A DNA stretch of 64,000 nucleotides from Gymnorhina tibicen (lineage: Eukaryota > Chordata > Aves > Passeriformes > Artamidae): NCBI GenBank assembly GCA_013399875.1, contig VXAZ01001058.1, forward strand, positions 1,856,880-1,920,879. The letters are read 5' to 3'. The notes under the pieces were generated by a model. That model saw only the letters and a list, made by a program, of their open reading frames with translations. It had not been told where the DNA came from and ran no database searches. A program made the translations under genes and the position numbers. Positions within the stretch are counted from its first letter, which is position 1. Each line of letters starts with the position of its first letter. This document shows positions 20,101-33,960 of the stretch, piece by piece.

Positions 20101-22689
20101 GTTGCTGCTGAGTGTTCCTGGGGGTATCCAGCTGCGTTTCTGGGCTTAATAACATCGTTTGTAGCACTGTTAAAAACCCCACCTCCCCGGGTGCCCCAGC
20201 TGCTTTCTGTCTTTTCCATCTGGACTGGTTCCTGGACCAGTTCCTGTGGGAAATTGCCTCCTGAGCAAGCAGTGCCACAGATAGGAGGCTTCTCACCTCA
20301 TGCCCACAAAATGTGGGGCTTGTGGGTCACGGTGTCCCACCACTCAGTGCTGAGCACGAGGCACTGCACAGGCCTGGGAGCCACTGGGGGGAGAGAGCTG
20401 AGCTTTGCAACTGAGCTTCCAGGGAAGGAATTTCCAGCAACTGCAGATCCATCCCCAAAGACAGCATTTCAAGGAATTACCCTCTCCCCCTTGCTGCAGA
20501 CTTCCTCTGCTTTTCCAAGTAAGTCTCTGGCTCGGGGCCATTTTTACAGTAACTGGAGCAGAGCAGATCCATGGGAACATCCGGGGCTGGAAGCTGGTGT
20601 TTTCCAGGTTCACAGCCCATGGCTCTTATCTGCATTAAGCGTCCCCAGTTCCGACACTGAGCCCCTCTCTCTCTCTTTCAGCTGTCTCCCTTGTGAGCAC
20701 TGTGTTTGCAGAGCTCTGCATGCCACGAGGAGCAGTGAAACCACCTTCAGGGACAGCAAAAATTAATGGTGATTAGGGTTTTTTGAGCACTGCTTTTAGC
20801 AAACAGCAACTGCTGCTGGTGGCGGTAACTCAGTCCCCTCCCTCATGGCAGGGCTGCTCCAGGTCCAGATGTGCTGAGCATTCTGGAGGGGCGCAGGGGA
20901 GATCCCCTGTGGGTAACCAAGCAGCTTGTCTGACCCCAGAGACCAAGGGGCAGTCCCTGCCTGCCTGCAGAGAGTTGCCAGACAGCCCATGGTTGTGCTT
21001 CCCCCCCTCTCCAGAAGATGCTCTGTTTACAATGTTAATTTTCATGCCCTGATGGGAATAGGGGATAGTTTGGGGGCTCAGGAGGAGGTGACCCTTCTCC
21101 CCAGCAGCCAGGGCTGAAGGCAGGGATCACATTCCCCCTCCCCACCTGAACAGTGCTCGGTCTCCTGGTGGGTGCAGCCCTGGAGACATACCTTGTGGAT
21201 TTTCTTCAGCTCATAAATACTCCCCTGCCCTCCTCAGTGCCCCTAGCAAATAAATTATCTGAAGCTACATTTCCCCATTTCAAAGCCTTGTGAAAGAAAC
21301 CAGAGGGTTTAGCAGCCCTGGCTGGCTGGAGTGGTTCACATACCATCCACCCATTTGCATTTGATCTACTTCATCCTGTGTTAAGTAATCCTTGAAAGCC
21401 CAGTGGGCTGCAGGCCCTCTTCGTGCCTGTAAATCACTGGGGCATGTCACAGGCTGTAAATGAGTGGGGTGAGAGCACGTCCCACCCCTTCATCTGATCC
21501 AAAACGGCCCCCTGACCCAGAAAAGTCATCCTTGTTAAATCAGACCTGCAGCTTGCTGGCTTGGGATCACCATGGGCAGTAGGGTGGGAGCGTGCCTGGA
21601 CCCCGAGGTGTGTTTCCATGTGGGACTGGAGCAGGGTGCTCACCTCGAGGGGCAGCTCCCTAGGGATGCAGTTTGGGGATGGGTTTGGCATCCTCTGAAG
21701 TGCCTGTGTGCGCCTTGGTCTGGATGCTCCCTGCTCACCCCTGCTTGCGTCCCCCAGAACCTCCCTGAGCCACCCATTAACTGGGGCTGCCCTGTGGCCT
21801 CTTCTGCACCTCCTGCCCTACTCAGTTCACTTTCCATCCCTGGAATTTCCTGGGACAGAGAAGGAACTCTGCCTCCCCCCTAGCCCCTGCTGGTCAATGG
21901 AGTTTTAAGCCATGGAACCTGTGTGATTCCACAAGTCCCTCTTGCAGCCAGGCTATGGCTCTCTCCCTTGTAATAAATCAAGGATTATTCCCCTCTTCCC
22001 CATCGCCTCCCCTCAAAGGTTGCTATTGCTCAGCTGTGGCCTGACTTTAATTACAAATTAAGAGCAGCTGAGCAGGCACTAGGTGCTGTTAATTGGCTTT
22101 CCAGGAAAGGTTTCACAGGGAAAGCTGAAGGCACCAGAGATTGCTCTGCTTGGTTCCTCGTGTGCAGTAGCTCAGCCTGATGTGAGCCCTGTGCCAGGTC
22201 CCAAATTCAGCACTCTGGGTGTCATTTGCCCAAGAACTGCAGCCAGCCTCGAGGCTTCAAGGTACTTTTCCCCTGCTAATTGAAGCCTCAGTGGCTCAGA
22301 GCCCCCCCCTGTCTGCAGTGGGATGGATTTTTAGCTGCTGAGAACAAATTCCAGGGGAGGATGCTGAAATAAAGCAGATGGGATGATTCTGGAGGTCAGA
22401 GCGAGGAGAGGATGCACTGCCAGGCATCATGTGATGAAAACATACTTACTGCTCCAGCAGCTGTCAAAGCCCAAACAGATGAGGCAAGGTGCCCAAGGAG
22501 TGTGCAGGGATCTCATTTACCTGGTAATTAATGGAAATCGTGAAACAAATCAACACACGCTCCCTGTGGAGAGCTTCACGCTCCGGTTTCAAACTGCTGG
22601 TGGAGAACTGGGCATGACTGGATTGCGAGAGCAGCGAGTGCTGCCGTGGGGCTGAGACAGGGCTCTGTCCCCATCCCTCTGTCCCTGAC
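17121..22689. other. Intergenic DNA, no gene recognised
   Basis: No exon with family resemblance, no CR1 and no RNA gene is recognised. The longest open frame of the window (304 codons, 19,852-20,766) lies here. It has no recognisable domain and is taken as chance. A short CT dinucleotide run is at about 20,665-20,677. Confidence 0.6.
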
Positions 22690-23085
22690 AGAGCTCCCGG
22701 TTATTTGAGGGTGTCCCTGCCCGCCAGCGTGCGTGGCCGTGGCACACCAGCCCCTCCGTGCCAATCGCTCTGCCCCCGAGCGCACGGGGGACCCGCAGTG
22801 CTGTCTGTCGCCGGCCAAGCCGCCTTGGCTTATGGGCTGCGGGGCAGGAATGAAGATGTTGGGACGAGCCGCGTCCTCCCGCTCTGATCCCGCTCGGCTG
22901 AACGTGTCACAGCCGATTTTTGCCGGCCCGGCCCTCCCGCCACGCTGCGCGGGCACCTCCGCCCCGTGCCAGCCCCGCGGGGCTGCAGGTGCTGCTGGCA
23001 GCCCGAGCTGGCACCCAGACCTGCCCCGGCGCTTCCTGACCGAGAGAAACCTCATCCCGCTACAAAACGCCGTGCCATTTTTCCT
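22690..23085. promoter_or_regulatory. CpG island, candidate unassigned promoter
   Basis: By eye I count about 40 CpG dinucleotides in just under 400 bases, near the level expected without CpG depletion. The flanks on both sides are CpG-poor. A CCAAT word occurs at about 22,761. No coding exon is recognisable on either strand. The open frames here (22,576-23,055 minus, 22,733-23,095 plus) are what such GC-rich DNA gives by chance. Confidence 0.5.
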
Positions 23086-26000
23086 TGCAAGTTAATTAAT
23101 TTGGCTCGGTTTAAATACTAAAAGCGCTGTTTGCTGGGTTGTTGTTGTTTTTTGTTTTTTTTTTTCCATTGCAGAGCAGCAGTGTGCTCTGCGGGGCTCT
23201 AGGACAGGAGCAGGGATGCTCGCTCTGGTTCAGGGATTCAAGGGAGTGCTTTGGTTCCCCGTCTTCTTGTTTATTCAGTGCGTTGCAAAAGGGTTTTGCA
23301 AAACAAAGCCTTTTAAACAATTAATGCCAATCAGACTTGCTGACAGCCGAGCCCCCGGAGCATGGGCTGAGCTCTGCGTGGCAGTGTCTGGGCTTTGCCT
23401 GCTTCTGGGGGTTTCTGGCGGGGGGAATAACCCCAAAATAGCACAGGTGAGCACATAACTCACCTCGTCAGTCTCCTGCCAGTAGTTAGCAACTGGCAAA
23501 ATGCCTGAAGCATAAGGTTTGTGATCCCTTCCAAAAATTGCATCTGAATGTTAGCTGACGTATAGTAAATGCCAAATCCCTTTTGAATCTTGCTAAAATT
23601 CTCAGTTTAAAATATGCAAGCGACCTTTCTGTCTTTCTGAAAAGCTCCCTGCTTCTGGAAATTAAAAAAAAAAGAAGAAGAAGCCAGACAAGCAAGCCTC
23701 TTGCTACTGGATAAAAGCACATCCAGTATGTCCTGAGGTTGTGTGAAGGGGCACAGCTTCCCTGGCAGCAATGGAGGTGGGTCAGGGTCCCCTTTGCAGG
23801 CTGGACGTGAGCAGATCATTGAACTGCTGTAATAAACCTCTCCCAGATCTCCTGACAGGAGAAACTACAGAAACTCTGCCTGAGGAATTGGTGGGCTCTT
23901 GCTCTCTTTGATATCCCTCACATTATAATTAAGAGATAATGTCAATAGAATAAAACATTGTCTCAGGATAATGGTCTCCCGCTGCTACAGGAGTGTCAAG
24001 GTGCAGTCAAATCATTTATCAAAAATGAGTGTTGAGGCAAGTCTGGGACGTTTGTTTTCACAGCAAGGGGCATTAATCCTGGAACAACAATATTCCAGTG
24101 CTTTTATTTCTCCTGTGCCCGGTGATTGATGCCAATGCATCATCGTGCCTGAGAGCCGGGGCAGCTGAGTGATGGGCTCTCCTTCCAGCTGTATTGACCG
24201 GGGGGATTTTGACTTGTTGGAACAGATAACAGTAAATCCAGGAGTGCTGGATCGCGGGCGTGCATCAGAAAGCAGGATTTCTCCTTGCAGAGGTGAGCAG
24301 TGCTGTGTGTGGGCTGGCTCTGCCTGGCCAGGGTGTGTTTGGGGCTGTGCTTGCCTTGCTGCTGCGGCTGTGTGAGGGTTTCTTGTTCATTTACTGTGCA
24401 AGGCTAATCTGAGAGCCTGCTCCCAGCCCGATTTCACTCTGCTCTAGAGGGTTTTGGGGTCCCCTTCTGAACAGTGGGGCTGGGCTTGTGCGGGGCTGAG
24501 CACCTCACTGGCTTTATGCATTTATTGAAATATTGCTGAGTATAAATACGCACAACCTCCTCACAGACATGGGGAATGTCTGTGGATCTGGGTCCTTCAG
24601 CAGAGGCTGGGGCAGCCTCAGCCCTGTCCCCAGCACCCACAAAGGGCTGGGAAAACCACTGCTGTCTGACACAGCACCCGCTGCAATTGCTGCTGCTCTG
24701 GGCTGGAGAGAGAAGCAGCCTCTGCCTCCCATCCTCAGTTTGCACTGGGAGAAACTGTGAGGTCAACACTTGAAATTGAATATGTGTAAGTGGCAATTAG
24801 ACTTGAAATGAAGTCCCAGGAGGGTGCACATAAACTCTTTCAGAATTTATTTTTTTTTCCTCCTGGATTTGTTAGTGGAGAGAATTACACATCCAGCAAA
24901 CATTTGGGCTGCAGAGGAACACAAGTGCTTTGTACCATCTCCAAAGTCAAATCTGTTTTTCTGAGGCGGTGCTGGTACCTCTTGCACAGAAGCTGCTCCT
25001 GTTGGCAGGAGTGTGGCCAGGTCTGTGTGACCTGAGCCATGAGAGGGGACAGTCCCCTCTCCCAATGTGCTCCCCACAATTCTGTGCCTTTTGCAGGAGA
25101 GGCAGGGTCGTAAGGCTGGAGTAAAACTCTTTCATACACAGGGTGGTCCCAGAAGAACTAATTGGAGGTGATTTTGACTCATTATATACTCTTTAATTTA
25201 CTGGAAACTTAAAAATGATACACTCTTAAATCATGGGCTCCTTGCACTGCTCTGAGGGGCCTGAAGGGATGCAAGCCCCACGGCAGCAGGAGGTGTCTGG
25301 ATGAGCAATTTGCTGCATTAATTGGTGCTGTGAATCCTCCAGCGTAGCATTTTGCACCGAGAGGCCGTCAGCAGCTTGGGCTCGGGACAAGGACTGGGAT
25401 GCACGTGGACTTTTTGGGTGCAGGCTCTGTCTTTTGAAGCTCTGGGTGGTCCTGGTCTCCCTGCAGAGTGGGGGAGCTGCTCCCTTCCAATGGCTCCCAG
25501 ATGTGTCTGACCACCTCAGCTGAGTTGGGCAGGGCGAGTGCATCCTGCTGAGTGCATGGTGGGGGCAGCTCAGGCAGGACAGCAGCACATTTTGGTCGGT
25601 TTTTTACTGTTTTCTCTCGTTTGCTGCCTGTAGGAATGGGGCAGGGGCCATGGAAAACACTCTCTTTTAAGAGGTGGAATGGTTTGGAGCATGGCTGGGT
25701 TGTGCTGCCCAGCAGCTTGTACCAGGACAGACACAGGCTTAGAAAAAAAAAATTGAAAAATTAGATTCTTCAGCTGAGAACCCCAGATCTGTGGGTTTGC
25801 AAGAGGGTAGTGGAGGCAGAACTGGTTCTCTATCTGGGACTGAGGACACCGAATCAGGACTTATAACTGTAATTACACTTCTGGGTAGCCTTGGGCAGGT
25901 TAACTAAAAGAGGGGAGGGAAGAAACTCTGCATTTTCTGGGCTGGCATTAAACTCTGAGGCCAGGGAGCTCCAGCTTGTTTGAAAAGGAACAATTTCCAT

Positions 26001-28080
26001 CACTATCTACTCACCCTCGGCGAGGGGGCACTCAGGCCAAGCTCAAACGCGAGGTGGGCACTGGAGAACAAAACCAGAGGAAAGCCTTGCCCCGTAGCTT
26101 CCCGCCCAGCCCGAGGCATAACGAGCTCCTGCAGCATGGCCAGATGGTGATTTAGCCAGGAAACGATTCCTGCCAAGCGAGGGATGCTCAGGGCAGCCCA
26201 AGACCCCCGAGCACCTGGTGCCGGGCACTGAAGGACCACAATTGCCTGTCGGGGTCTGCGTGCGCAGTGCCCTCCCGTGCCGAGGGCTGTGCCTGCTGCA
26301 AACACCAATAAAGATGTCAGGCTGCTGCGTGTGGGGAAATAAATCACAGCATCGTTTCCCTGCCCACAGCATCAAGGTGTCTTCTGGTGCAGTGCAAGGG
26401 GGAGCCAGGGGAGGGGCAGGCGGTGATTTCAGATCTGTGCTGTGCTGGGAACGAGGGCTCCTCGTGCCACCCACCCCGGCTGCTGTGGTTGTGTGTGGCC
26501 TCTGGCCTGATCCACCCAGGAATTTGGGATGTGACCACCAGCTCGCCCTGGTGGGTTGCCTGTCACTGTGGCCTCAGGGAGGACACGAGAAGCAGCTGCT
26601 CTCACCTGAGGTTCTGTGTCCCCTCACCTTGCTCTGTGCAGTGAGAGGGCACGACCATAAGATATTGCCATGGCCTGATAGTGGTCAAAGAGAAAAGAAT
26701 AGGTGGAAGACTTAAAATGATGAAGTGCTTTGAGGCAGACCTTTGCTGTCAGTGCAAAGCAGCAAGCCCTGATTTAAACAGCCCCTTCAGTAACTGACCT
26801 ACACCAAGCAAATCCATTTACAGTGTCTTGTTTCTCCTCGCTGTTTAACTACCAGAGTTCAGAGACGATTCCTTAAATGTTAATGGTGCAGGAATTTGGA
26901 AACCTTCCCAGAGTTGCTAGGGGAGCCGTGCAGGAATATGTCTGCTGTGCTGGTGCAGTTCAATTTCCTGCTGAACATCAGGCGGGCTGTTCTTGCCTAC
27001 TGCTTTGTAATTAAAGTGCTGAAAGACCATCACTCTCCGAGGCTGACGGTGCTCAGATTCACCCCCGGGTGAGGGCCAGCTCTGTGCCTACCTGCAAGGA
27101 GGACAGGTTGCAAAATATTTATAGATCAGTCCCAGCCTGCTCTCCTCCTGCTCCTGCCATCCCAGAGCTTGTGGGATGGGGACAGTCTCTGTACCCTGGA
27201 CTGACTGACAGACCCCACAGTCCAAATCTGCATCCCTTGTTGCTAGCATCTGTGGTGGGGTCAAACGGAGGGTTTGCCCCCATCCCTCAAACAGCTCATC
27301 CACAGGGCTCAGCATCAGCAGTGTGGCAGGGGACAGTCTCCCACCGTGGCTGTGTGTGACTCTGACCAGCAGAGTAAGTTTGGGCCATGCCCAAGAGTAT
27401 CGGAACTTCTCAAGGTCCTTTTCCAGAGGATGTAGCTGGTTTGGTACACGCTGCTGGGTTTCATCAAAGCTGAGCTCAGGGTAATGACCCTGGACATGTG
27501 CCAGCCTTGAAAGGTCATTGTCTCACTGCTTCCTGCAGTGGGATGGTGTGAATGTAAATGCACGAAATCCCCGGGACTGGAGGGCAAAGTGTAGAGTCCC
27601 ACACTGGGCATGCAAAGCTTCTTTATCAACCCCCCCTGCTCACAGCAAAGGGGTGTCTGCCTGGAGCACCTTCCATCCCAGAGCTGCTGAGGGATGTCCT
27701 GGCAGGGTCAGCAGTGCCTCCTGTCAGTGCTGAGATAGGGACGCATCCTGGTTTTTGGGAGCAGGGAGAGCCAGCTGACAGCACCAGGGGAGCGAGCTCG
27801 CCACGGACGTTGCTGGGGAAAACAAGGGCTTTAAAAGGAGCCGGGAGCGCTGAGCTGGCGTGTCCTCCTCCAGCTCTTTTGTCTCTAAACTTGGATCTGA
27901 CTCTTTCCACCATCTCGTTAGGAACAAGTGCTTGGCCCAAGTTTCGTGGCAAATTTTGACATTTTAAAAATTGATGCCTTTTTCTGCTCATAACTTAAGC
28001 TGTCTAGTTTATCAGAGACATATGGAAAGTTTATTACATTCTTATTACAGATCCAGCCAAGTGAGCTGACTAATGAATGT
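23086..28080. other. Intergenic DNA, no gene recognised
   Basis: The stretch contains simple tracts (T/G-rich at 23,139-23,168; A-rich then GAA-like at 23,663-23,682; A-rich at 25,741-25,752). AT-rich patches lie near 23,920-23,980 and 25,170-25,240. No exon or repeat family is recognised. Confidence 0.6.
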
Positions 28081-28086
28081 GATTTT

Positions 28087-28124
28087 ATTATTTTCTTTTT
28101 TTTTCTTTTTTTTGTTTTTTTTAG
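28087..28124. repeat. T-rich tract
   Basis: T-rich low-complexity run with occasional C and G. No element body is recognisable beside it. Confidence 0.8.
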
Positions 28125-31100
28125 TTAGGACTTGGCATGGAAGGCCTCCTCCAAAAGGAATAGCTTTGGGTCAAGAAATAAATCACCAGAAGTTTTTTTT
28201 CCCCCTCTGTCCTAAGAGTTCAGGTTGGCAAAAGCCACAGCATGTGTGATTTGGGGGGGTGGAAAGTGAGACACAGGCGGAAATCAGGGGCTTGCAGGAG
28301 ATTTATTGTGTTGCCCTGTGGCGATCCCAGCAGCGTCTGGCAGTGTGGGACCCTTGGTGCTCCTGCTCCTTGTTGAGGGCAGGGAGCATGGATGGGCTGC
28401 CAGGATAAACTGTACAAATTCACAGGAAACCAATGTTTTGGGGTTTATTAATAAGGAATAGGGGTGCTACTGTCCTTGGAGGCCTGGAACAGCTGGGGCT
28501 GTGAGGGTGCAAACCTGTGTGTGGTTTTTGGCAGCCGAGGGAAGTGTTAAACTCCTTGGAGGCCGCTTTGGGCGAGCTCAGCCGGGTGCCAGGTATGAGG
28601 GAGTGGAAACGCAGCCTCGGGCTGGCCGTGCTCCAGACCCCACTGCTGGGGGCACTCCTGGGCTGTGCAGTGGGCACAGAGCTCCAGTGTCCCCCACCCT
28701 GACCAGCACCTTCCCCTGACCCAGACAGCTGCCCACATGCAGCTCTGCCGGTGTTTTTAGGTTGAAAACAGTGCGTTTCTGTTCTGTTGCTGTGCTTGGA
28801 GAGGTTGGTTCCGTCCTCCTGTGTGTCTTCCATCCCCTTCAGTGCCAGGTGTCCCTGGAGGGTTCAATCCTCACATCTTCAGAGCTGATGCTGCAGTTTC
28901 ACATTTTCCAGCACAAACTTGTGCTCAGAGGATGCTCCATCACTTCCAGCAATGCTCTGGTAACCTGAGGGCAGGTCTCCCTGGGTTTTATCAGCTGTGG
29001 GCACAAATTTTAGTTTTTCCCTTGTAGGAACCACTCGCTTTGGCTTTGGGCTAATTTGATTCATGAATTCAGTTGGTTATAACTTATTGTTGGTTTTCCA
29101 CTACTCACATTATCCGCCTGTGCCTTCCCTCTGCTGTTCCGTGGTTTATAGTGCCCGCTGGGACGATGACAGCAGCGCTGCAGAATGCAGGGTTTGGCCT
29201 GGGCTGTTGTAGTTTTACTGCCTTGCATAATGCAGAGATCCTCAGCCGAGCTCCCAGGCTCGTCCTGCATTACAGCTTGGGTTTCGTGGCTCCTTCCATC
29301 GCCTCGTCTGGTGGTGGTGGTGGCGGCCTTTTCCACTCCCCATCTGCCCCCTCGCATCTCTCTGCTGCGCTTCTACCATCTATAGGCAAAATCTCTTCCT
29401 CTGACTCACTGCTTGGTGCTTTCCTCCCTTCAGGCTGCTGACTTTGGCATAATTCCCTCTTGCTGTACACGTTGCAGGGGGTAACACACGCAGGGCACTT
29501 CCCTGGGAAGAGGGTTTTTTTCGCAGCACACCAGGAATCAGCCTTTGCAGGTTTTTCTCCTATTTACTTCTCCTACATCCACACCCCGCTTTTGTGTGAC
29601 ATGAGAGGTGTGTTTCCCTGTGGAGCCTGGTAAATCATCCCTCCTCGAGGCTCCGCTTCTTCCCTGGGTCTCTTCAGAGACCACTTTCAGGGCTTTGAAT
29701 ATGTTTGTGGTCTTGGCAGAGTGGGAGCCTCCCTGCAAGGCTGCTTGGCGAGGCAGGCGGGGAGGTTACACCCCGTTATCTCTGCAGCCCTTTCTCCTTG
29801 TGGCTCCACACCCGGAGTTCTGGCTGAGCCTGGGGTTGCTCTGCTCTGTTCCTCATCCCTGCTCCTCCTCTACAGCGGCTCAGTGCATCCTTAAACTTGG
29901 ACCCTCACACCACCAGCCATCTGGTGTGTTTTAGCCGTACAAAGAGCCATTGTTTGCTCCGGAATCTGTGTTCTGGCGAGGTAGCTCTGCTCCTGGAGCA
30001 CTCTGCGGGCTTTGCCAAGGGTCCTTCTGCTCTGCTGGCAAGTGCAGGTGCCTTTGGAGCAGCCTTTGTCCCTGACAGCGGCACAGCTTGGATTTTCTTT
30101 TCTTGCTTTTCCTTGTCTAATCACAATCCTGAAGTTTCCCACAGTGAGCCTACAATGAGAAGTGCCCCTGTTCTTTGTCAGGGATGGGACCTGGGGCTGA
30201 TCCCTGACTGTCTTTCAGTGGGAGCAATGTTCTGAGCTTTGGGCTTGAGATGTCTTTTTTAGTGCTAAATCTTTTTAACGTCCTTTAGCATCAAATCCTC
30301 AAAGTCAGGGTCTCAGTCAAAACGCATTTCCCAAAGCATGTCCCTTGGGAAGCTCTGTGGAGAGGAAAGCAGGGGGTTAAAAGCAGAGCCCTGCTGCCAG
30401 CTGGGGACACTGGTGCATGACAAATGTGGCTTTTTGCATTTCCCTCTGCAAATGAGCCCATAGTCAGCCTAATTTCGGAGAGAGCCGCCTCTGAACCCGA
30501 GTGACTCAGAGGAATTTGTTCTGTGCCCCGGCGGGGCTGCGGCAGCCTCGCAGGTTTAATTTGTAAATGCTGACACATGGCATTTCCTCACCGTCTCGTT
30601 GGGAAGGGCGGTGTGTCTGCCGGCACTTCCAATTTGTCACTGTCAGGACTGGCCCCATCTCCTGCTCGTCTCTGAAATGCCTTCTGATCGGCGCCGAGGA
30701 AGTTATTGGCATATAATTTATCATTTAATATTACCAGAAGGGTTTCTTCTGCAAACATCCCTGAAATGATTATCCAGATGATGTTTGGTAGCTCTTCCTT
30801 TCACCTGCAAAAGCCTCCTGGCGTCTGTTTGCTGCTCTGCTGTAGTGCTGGGGAGAAAAACTGCCCTTGATGAGATGTCTCCCTCAGCAAAAAGCCTTGA
30901 TTAACACCTGGCCGAGGCTGCCTGAGTGCAGCAGCTCCCTGTGCCTGTGCTCTTGCAGAAGGTTTTGCGTTAGGGACTCTTTCAGGACCGCACCGTTGGC
31001 ATCTCTCATCAGGCAGCAGGGGGAAATGTTTCCCCAGACCTTATTCCTCTCTGTGGAAAAAGGATTTGGGGGTGCATAAAGGTGCCTGGACACTCCCGAA

Positions 31101-33640
31101 TGGTGCGAGGGGGCTGGTTCTGGGATGCTGTGCCCCCAGGCATAGAGAACCTTCTGCACCGCTTGTCACAGTGGTGGCAGCTTGCTCTTTCAGAGGAGTG
31201 CTGAGCTGCTTCTCGGCTCTCAGGGAAAGCCAATCTGTCCCCAAAGGCTGGCACAGAGAGGGGGCAGATGGCACCTGGGCTGCTGTCCTGGTTCAGGCCC
31301 CTCTGGTGCAGCAGAAAGGGCTGATCCTGATGGTGCCCAGCCCCTGCTGGTGTTCAGCAGGACCCAGGTGCCCCACGTGGGCTGTGCTACGAGGCTGGAG
31401 GAGGCAGCTGACTTTGCACACAGCTTTTCCCAACTCATGGCCAAAGGTGGGATGTGGGAGCTGGTTTTGGGGCTGAAACACAGTATTTCTCAAAGGGGAC
31501 TTTGCAAAAATTTCTCTGCACGTGTGTGATGCCACAGCCCTTGGGGCAGGGGTTCATGTTGCCCCAGAGCAGCCCCTCCCCTCAGGCTTGTTTTGGCTGC
31601 TGCTCTCTCCATCCCCTCCCGGCGTCCTCGGCCGCAGCCAGGCGGTCCATCCGAATCCCGGCTGCTGTCCTGACCCGCACAGGTCAGCTTTCCTTGGGAG
31701 CTGGCTCGTGCTTTTATAGTTCTGCTTTATTAGAGACATGAAAGTGATTTTTGTTGTTGCTGGTTTATGAGCCAGACTTCAAAGAATGCAATTACGCAAA
31801 CCGGGCGAGGACCTGCTGGTATCTCATGGAAATCTGTGGAAAACCACTTCCCTCCAGAGCTCGTTCTGCAGTGAGGCTGCACTCCTGTTATTTTCATCGC
31901 ATTTGCAGATTTCGGAGAGAGATGGCAGTCAGACAAGGTCTTTGGGGACTGTGGTTAATTGTTCCTTGGCTGGACAGCCTCGTCCCCCATGACGTTACAG
32001 TTGAGTGCCAGTGTTGGGTGATGGCTTTAGGGTTAGAGAGCCTGAACTTACGGGAGACAAAAGAGCCATTGCTGGAGAATCATCTCAGGAAAGGGCAAAA
32101 TGGCTGGAAAAGGGATGTTTTTACCTGCAAAAGCAGGGCAGAGTTCCTGCTGCAGGCAGATAGCGTTGTATCCACAGTTCTCTCCCTCTCTGCATTGCCA
32201 GGGAAAGGTGCCAGCTCCCCATCCTGCCCTGTGCAGCTGAACATGGCAAGGGACCCTGCCTGAAATGCAGGCGGAGCTCTTGGTAGGCGTGGGGATGGTT
32301 CCTGTCAGGAAGTGTCCAGGATCAGTGATATCTTGGTAATTTTTTAGTTGCTGAGGGGTTGTGCTCTCAAGAGTCACAGCTAAAAGCGAGCTTTCCTTGT
32401 GGTCCCTGAGCTTCCTAACGAAGATACTCCCCAAAAAATTCCTGCCCAGCTTCCCTGTTTCCAAAAGCAAACTCCGGGCGTAGGGCAGCTTCCCAGAAGG
32501 CGATGGGTCTCTCCCTCCTGGCTTCATTCTGCTGCTCCTTCCCAAGCCTGCAGGCGTGGGGGGATCTGAGCCCTTTATCAGCTCCTCTACACCAGGAAAT
32601 TTTGTAAGTGTCTGAGAAGACCCTGAGGCTATATAAAAGTTCAGCTCGTGATTCATTTCCTTCCTATTCAGGGATAGGCTAATTTGAGAGTATGCGCTAA
32701 ACATTAATTACCTTCCTTGCCATGGTTTCCTAGTCAGGCATCTTTTCCCAGATGACTTTCTGCTCGCTCAGGTCCAAGGCCATAAAAGCTTCCCTATTAG
32801 GAAAGGAAATATTTTACATCAGGTTTATACTGTATGCCTGAGGTCATCAGAAGTACAGATCCAGTGGCAGAAATACACACTGAGCTCTCCTTCCCGCATG
32901 AAAAATGAATCAATAACTCATTGATTTAAATTAAAATGTCTGCCTTGCAAAATGCCTCCGAGTGCTAATATTTGTAGCCCCCGTGTTTTGCAGCGGTGAT
33001 TGGAAATCCACTGCCCCTGTAACACGTGCAGGGATCCATCTCTGCTAACAGCATGTGATTGCTGACACCCAGAAAAAACCCTGCCTTCCCTTCCCCTGGA
33101 AGGATCCAGCAAGGTGAACTTTTGGAAATTGCTTCTCCTGGCACATGAATTATGTATCGAACAGGTGGCAGTCAATATATCTGACTTCTTCACGAGGTAA
33201 TTAAGAATAAATGTGGGAATTCAGGCAGAACTGTTGCCCTGTGCGGGAGGTGAGCGTAACAATGTGCAGCCAGCTCTGGAGGGAATAGGGGAAGGGATGC
33301 TGCAGGGGGAAGTACAGCTCAGGGGAACTCTGTTGGTCCCATTGCCTCTCTCCACGTCCTTCTGGTGCCTGGTCCCTGCTGTTTGCATTCCCATCTGCCT
33401 GCCCATAGTGGGGATATCCCGCTTTTCCCTTAATTCATTGGGTTGTGTGCAGCTCTGGTGTGCCTGTGTGTGCTGCCAGCCCTGGATGCTGAAATGAGCC
33501 TGACTCCAGCTGTCCAAGCCTGGATGGGGTTATTGCCCCCAAACTGCTGGGTTTGGAGTGGCAAGGGGGATGATGAGCCCTTTAGTGCTGTCTCAGTTAT
33601 CTTGGGATAGCATTGACTTGCATTGAAAAAATCCAAGCAT
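28125..33640. other. Intergenic DNA, no gene recognised
   Basis: No coding exon or interspersed repeat is recognised. A short GGT trinucleotide run lies at about 29,310-29,327. An AT-rich, motif-dense patch lies at about 30,690-30,785. The 218-codon minus-strand frame at 32,048-32,704 has no recognisable domain. Confidence 0.55.
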
Positions 33641-33649
33641 TCCTCTCTG

Positions 33650-33960
33650 CTCGGATTTCTTCTTGTGAGCTAATTAAAAAGTAGCTGTATTAGTGAACAC
33701 ATCCATGGTCATTAGCAAACAGTTAAGTAACTAATTTTAAAGATTTATGGTGTTGGTAGCAGGTAAATTATAGTCATCAGAGAGTTTTCTTGCAAATGAG
33801 CTGAAAATAAGGTTTGTTCTAGCCTCAGGGAAACATAAAGGAAATGCATTTAATGACCACGAATTGTATGTGCTGATAGTCTCAATAAGATATTTAATGC
33901 CTACTTGAAATTTTAGCAGTTGGAAAAGTACAACAGCCTTAACAGCACCTGTGGGTTACA
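33650..33960. promoter_or_regulatory. AT-rich block, candidate conserved non-coding element
   Basis: A sharply bounded AT-rich stretch within GC-richer DNA. It has repeated homeodomain-like words (CTAATTAAAA, AACTAATTTTAAAG) and no simple-repeat character. This texture is typical of ancient enhancers in vertebrate gene deserts. Conservation cannot be measured here. Confidence 0.35.

Noticed and set aside
19852..20766. 304-codon open frame on the + strand, the longest in the window
   Set aside because: No recognisable domain, no repeat or splice context and no resemblance to a known family. The surrounding DNA is GC-rich, which lengthens chance frames.
22576..23055. 159-codon minus-strand frame in the CpG island
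   Set aside because: The high GC content removes stop codons. There is no domain and no plausible start context.
32048..32704. 218-codon open frame on the minus strand
   Set aside because: No family resemblance. The low-complexity composition is typical of chance frames.
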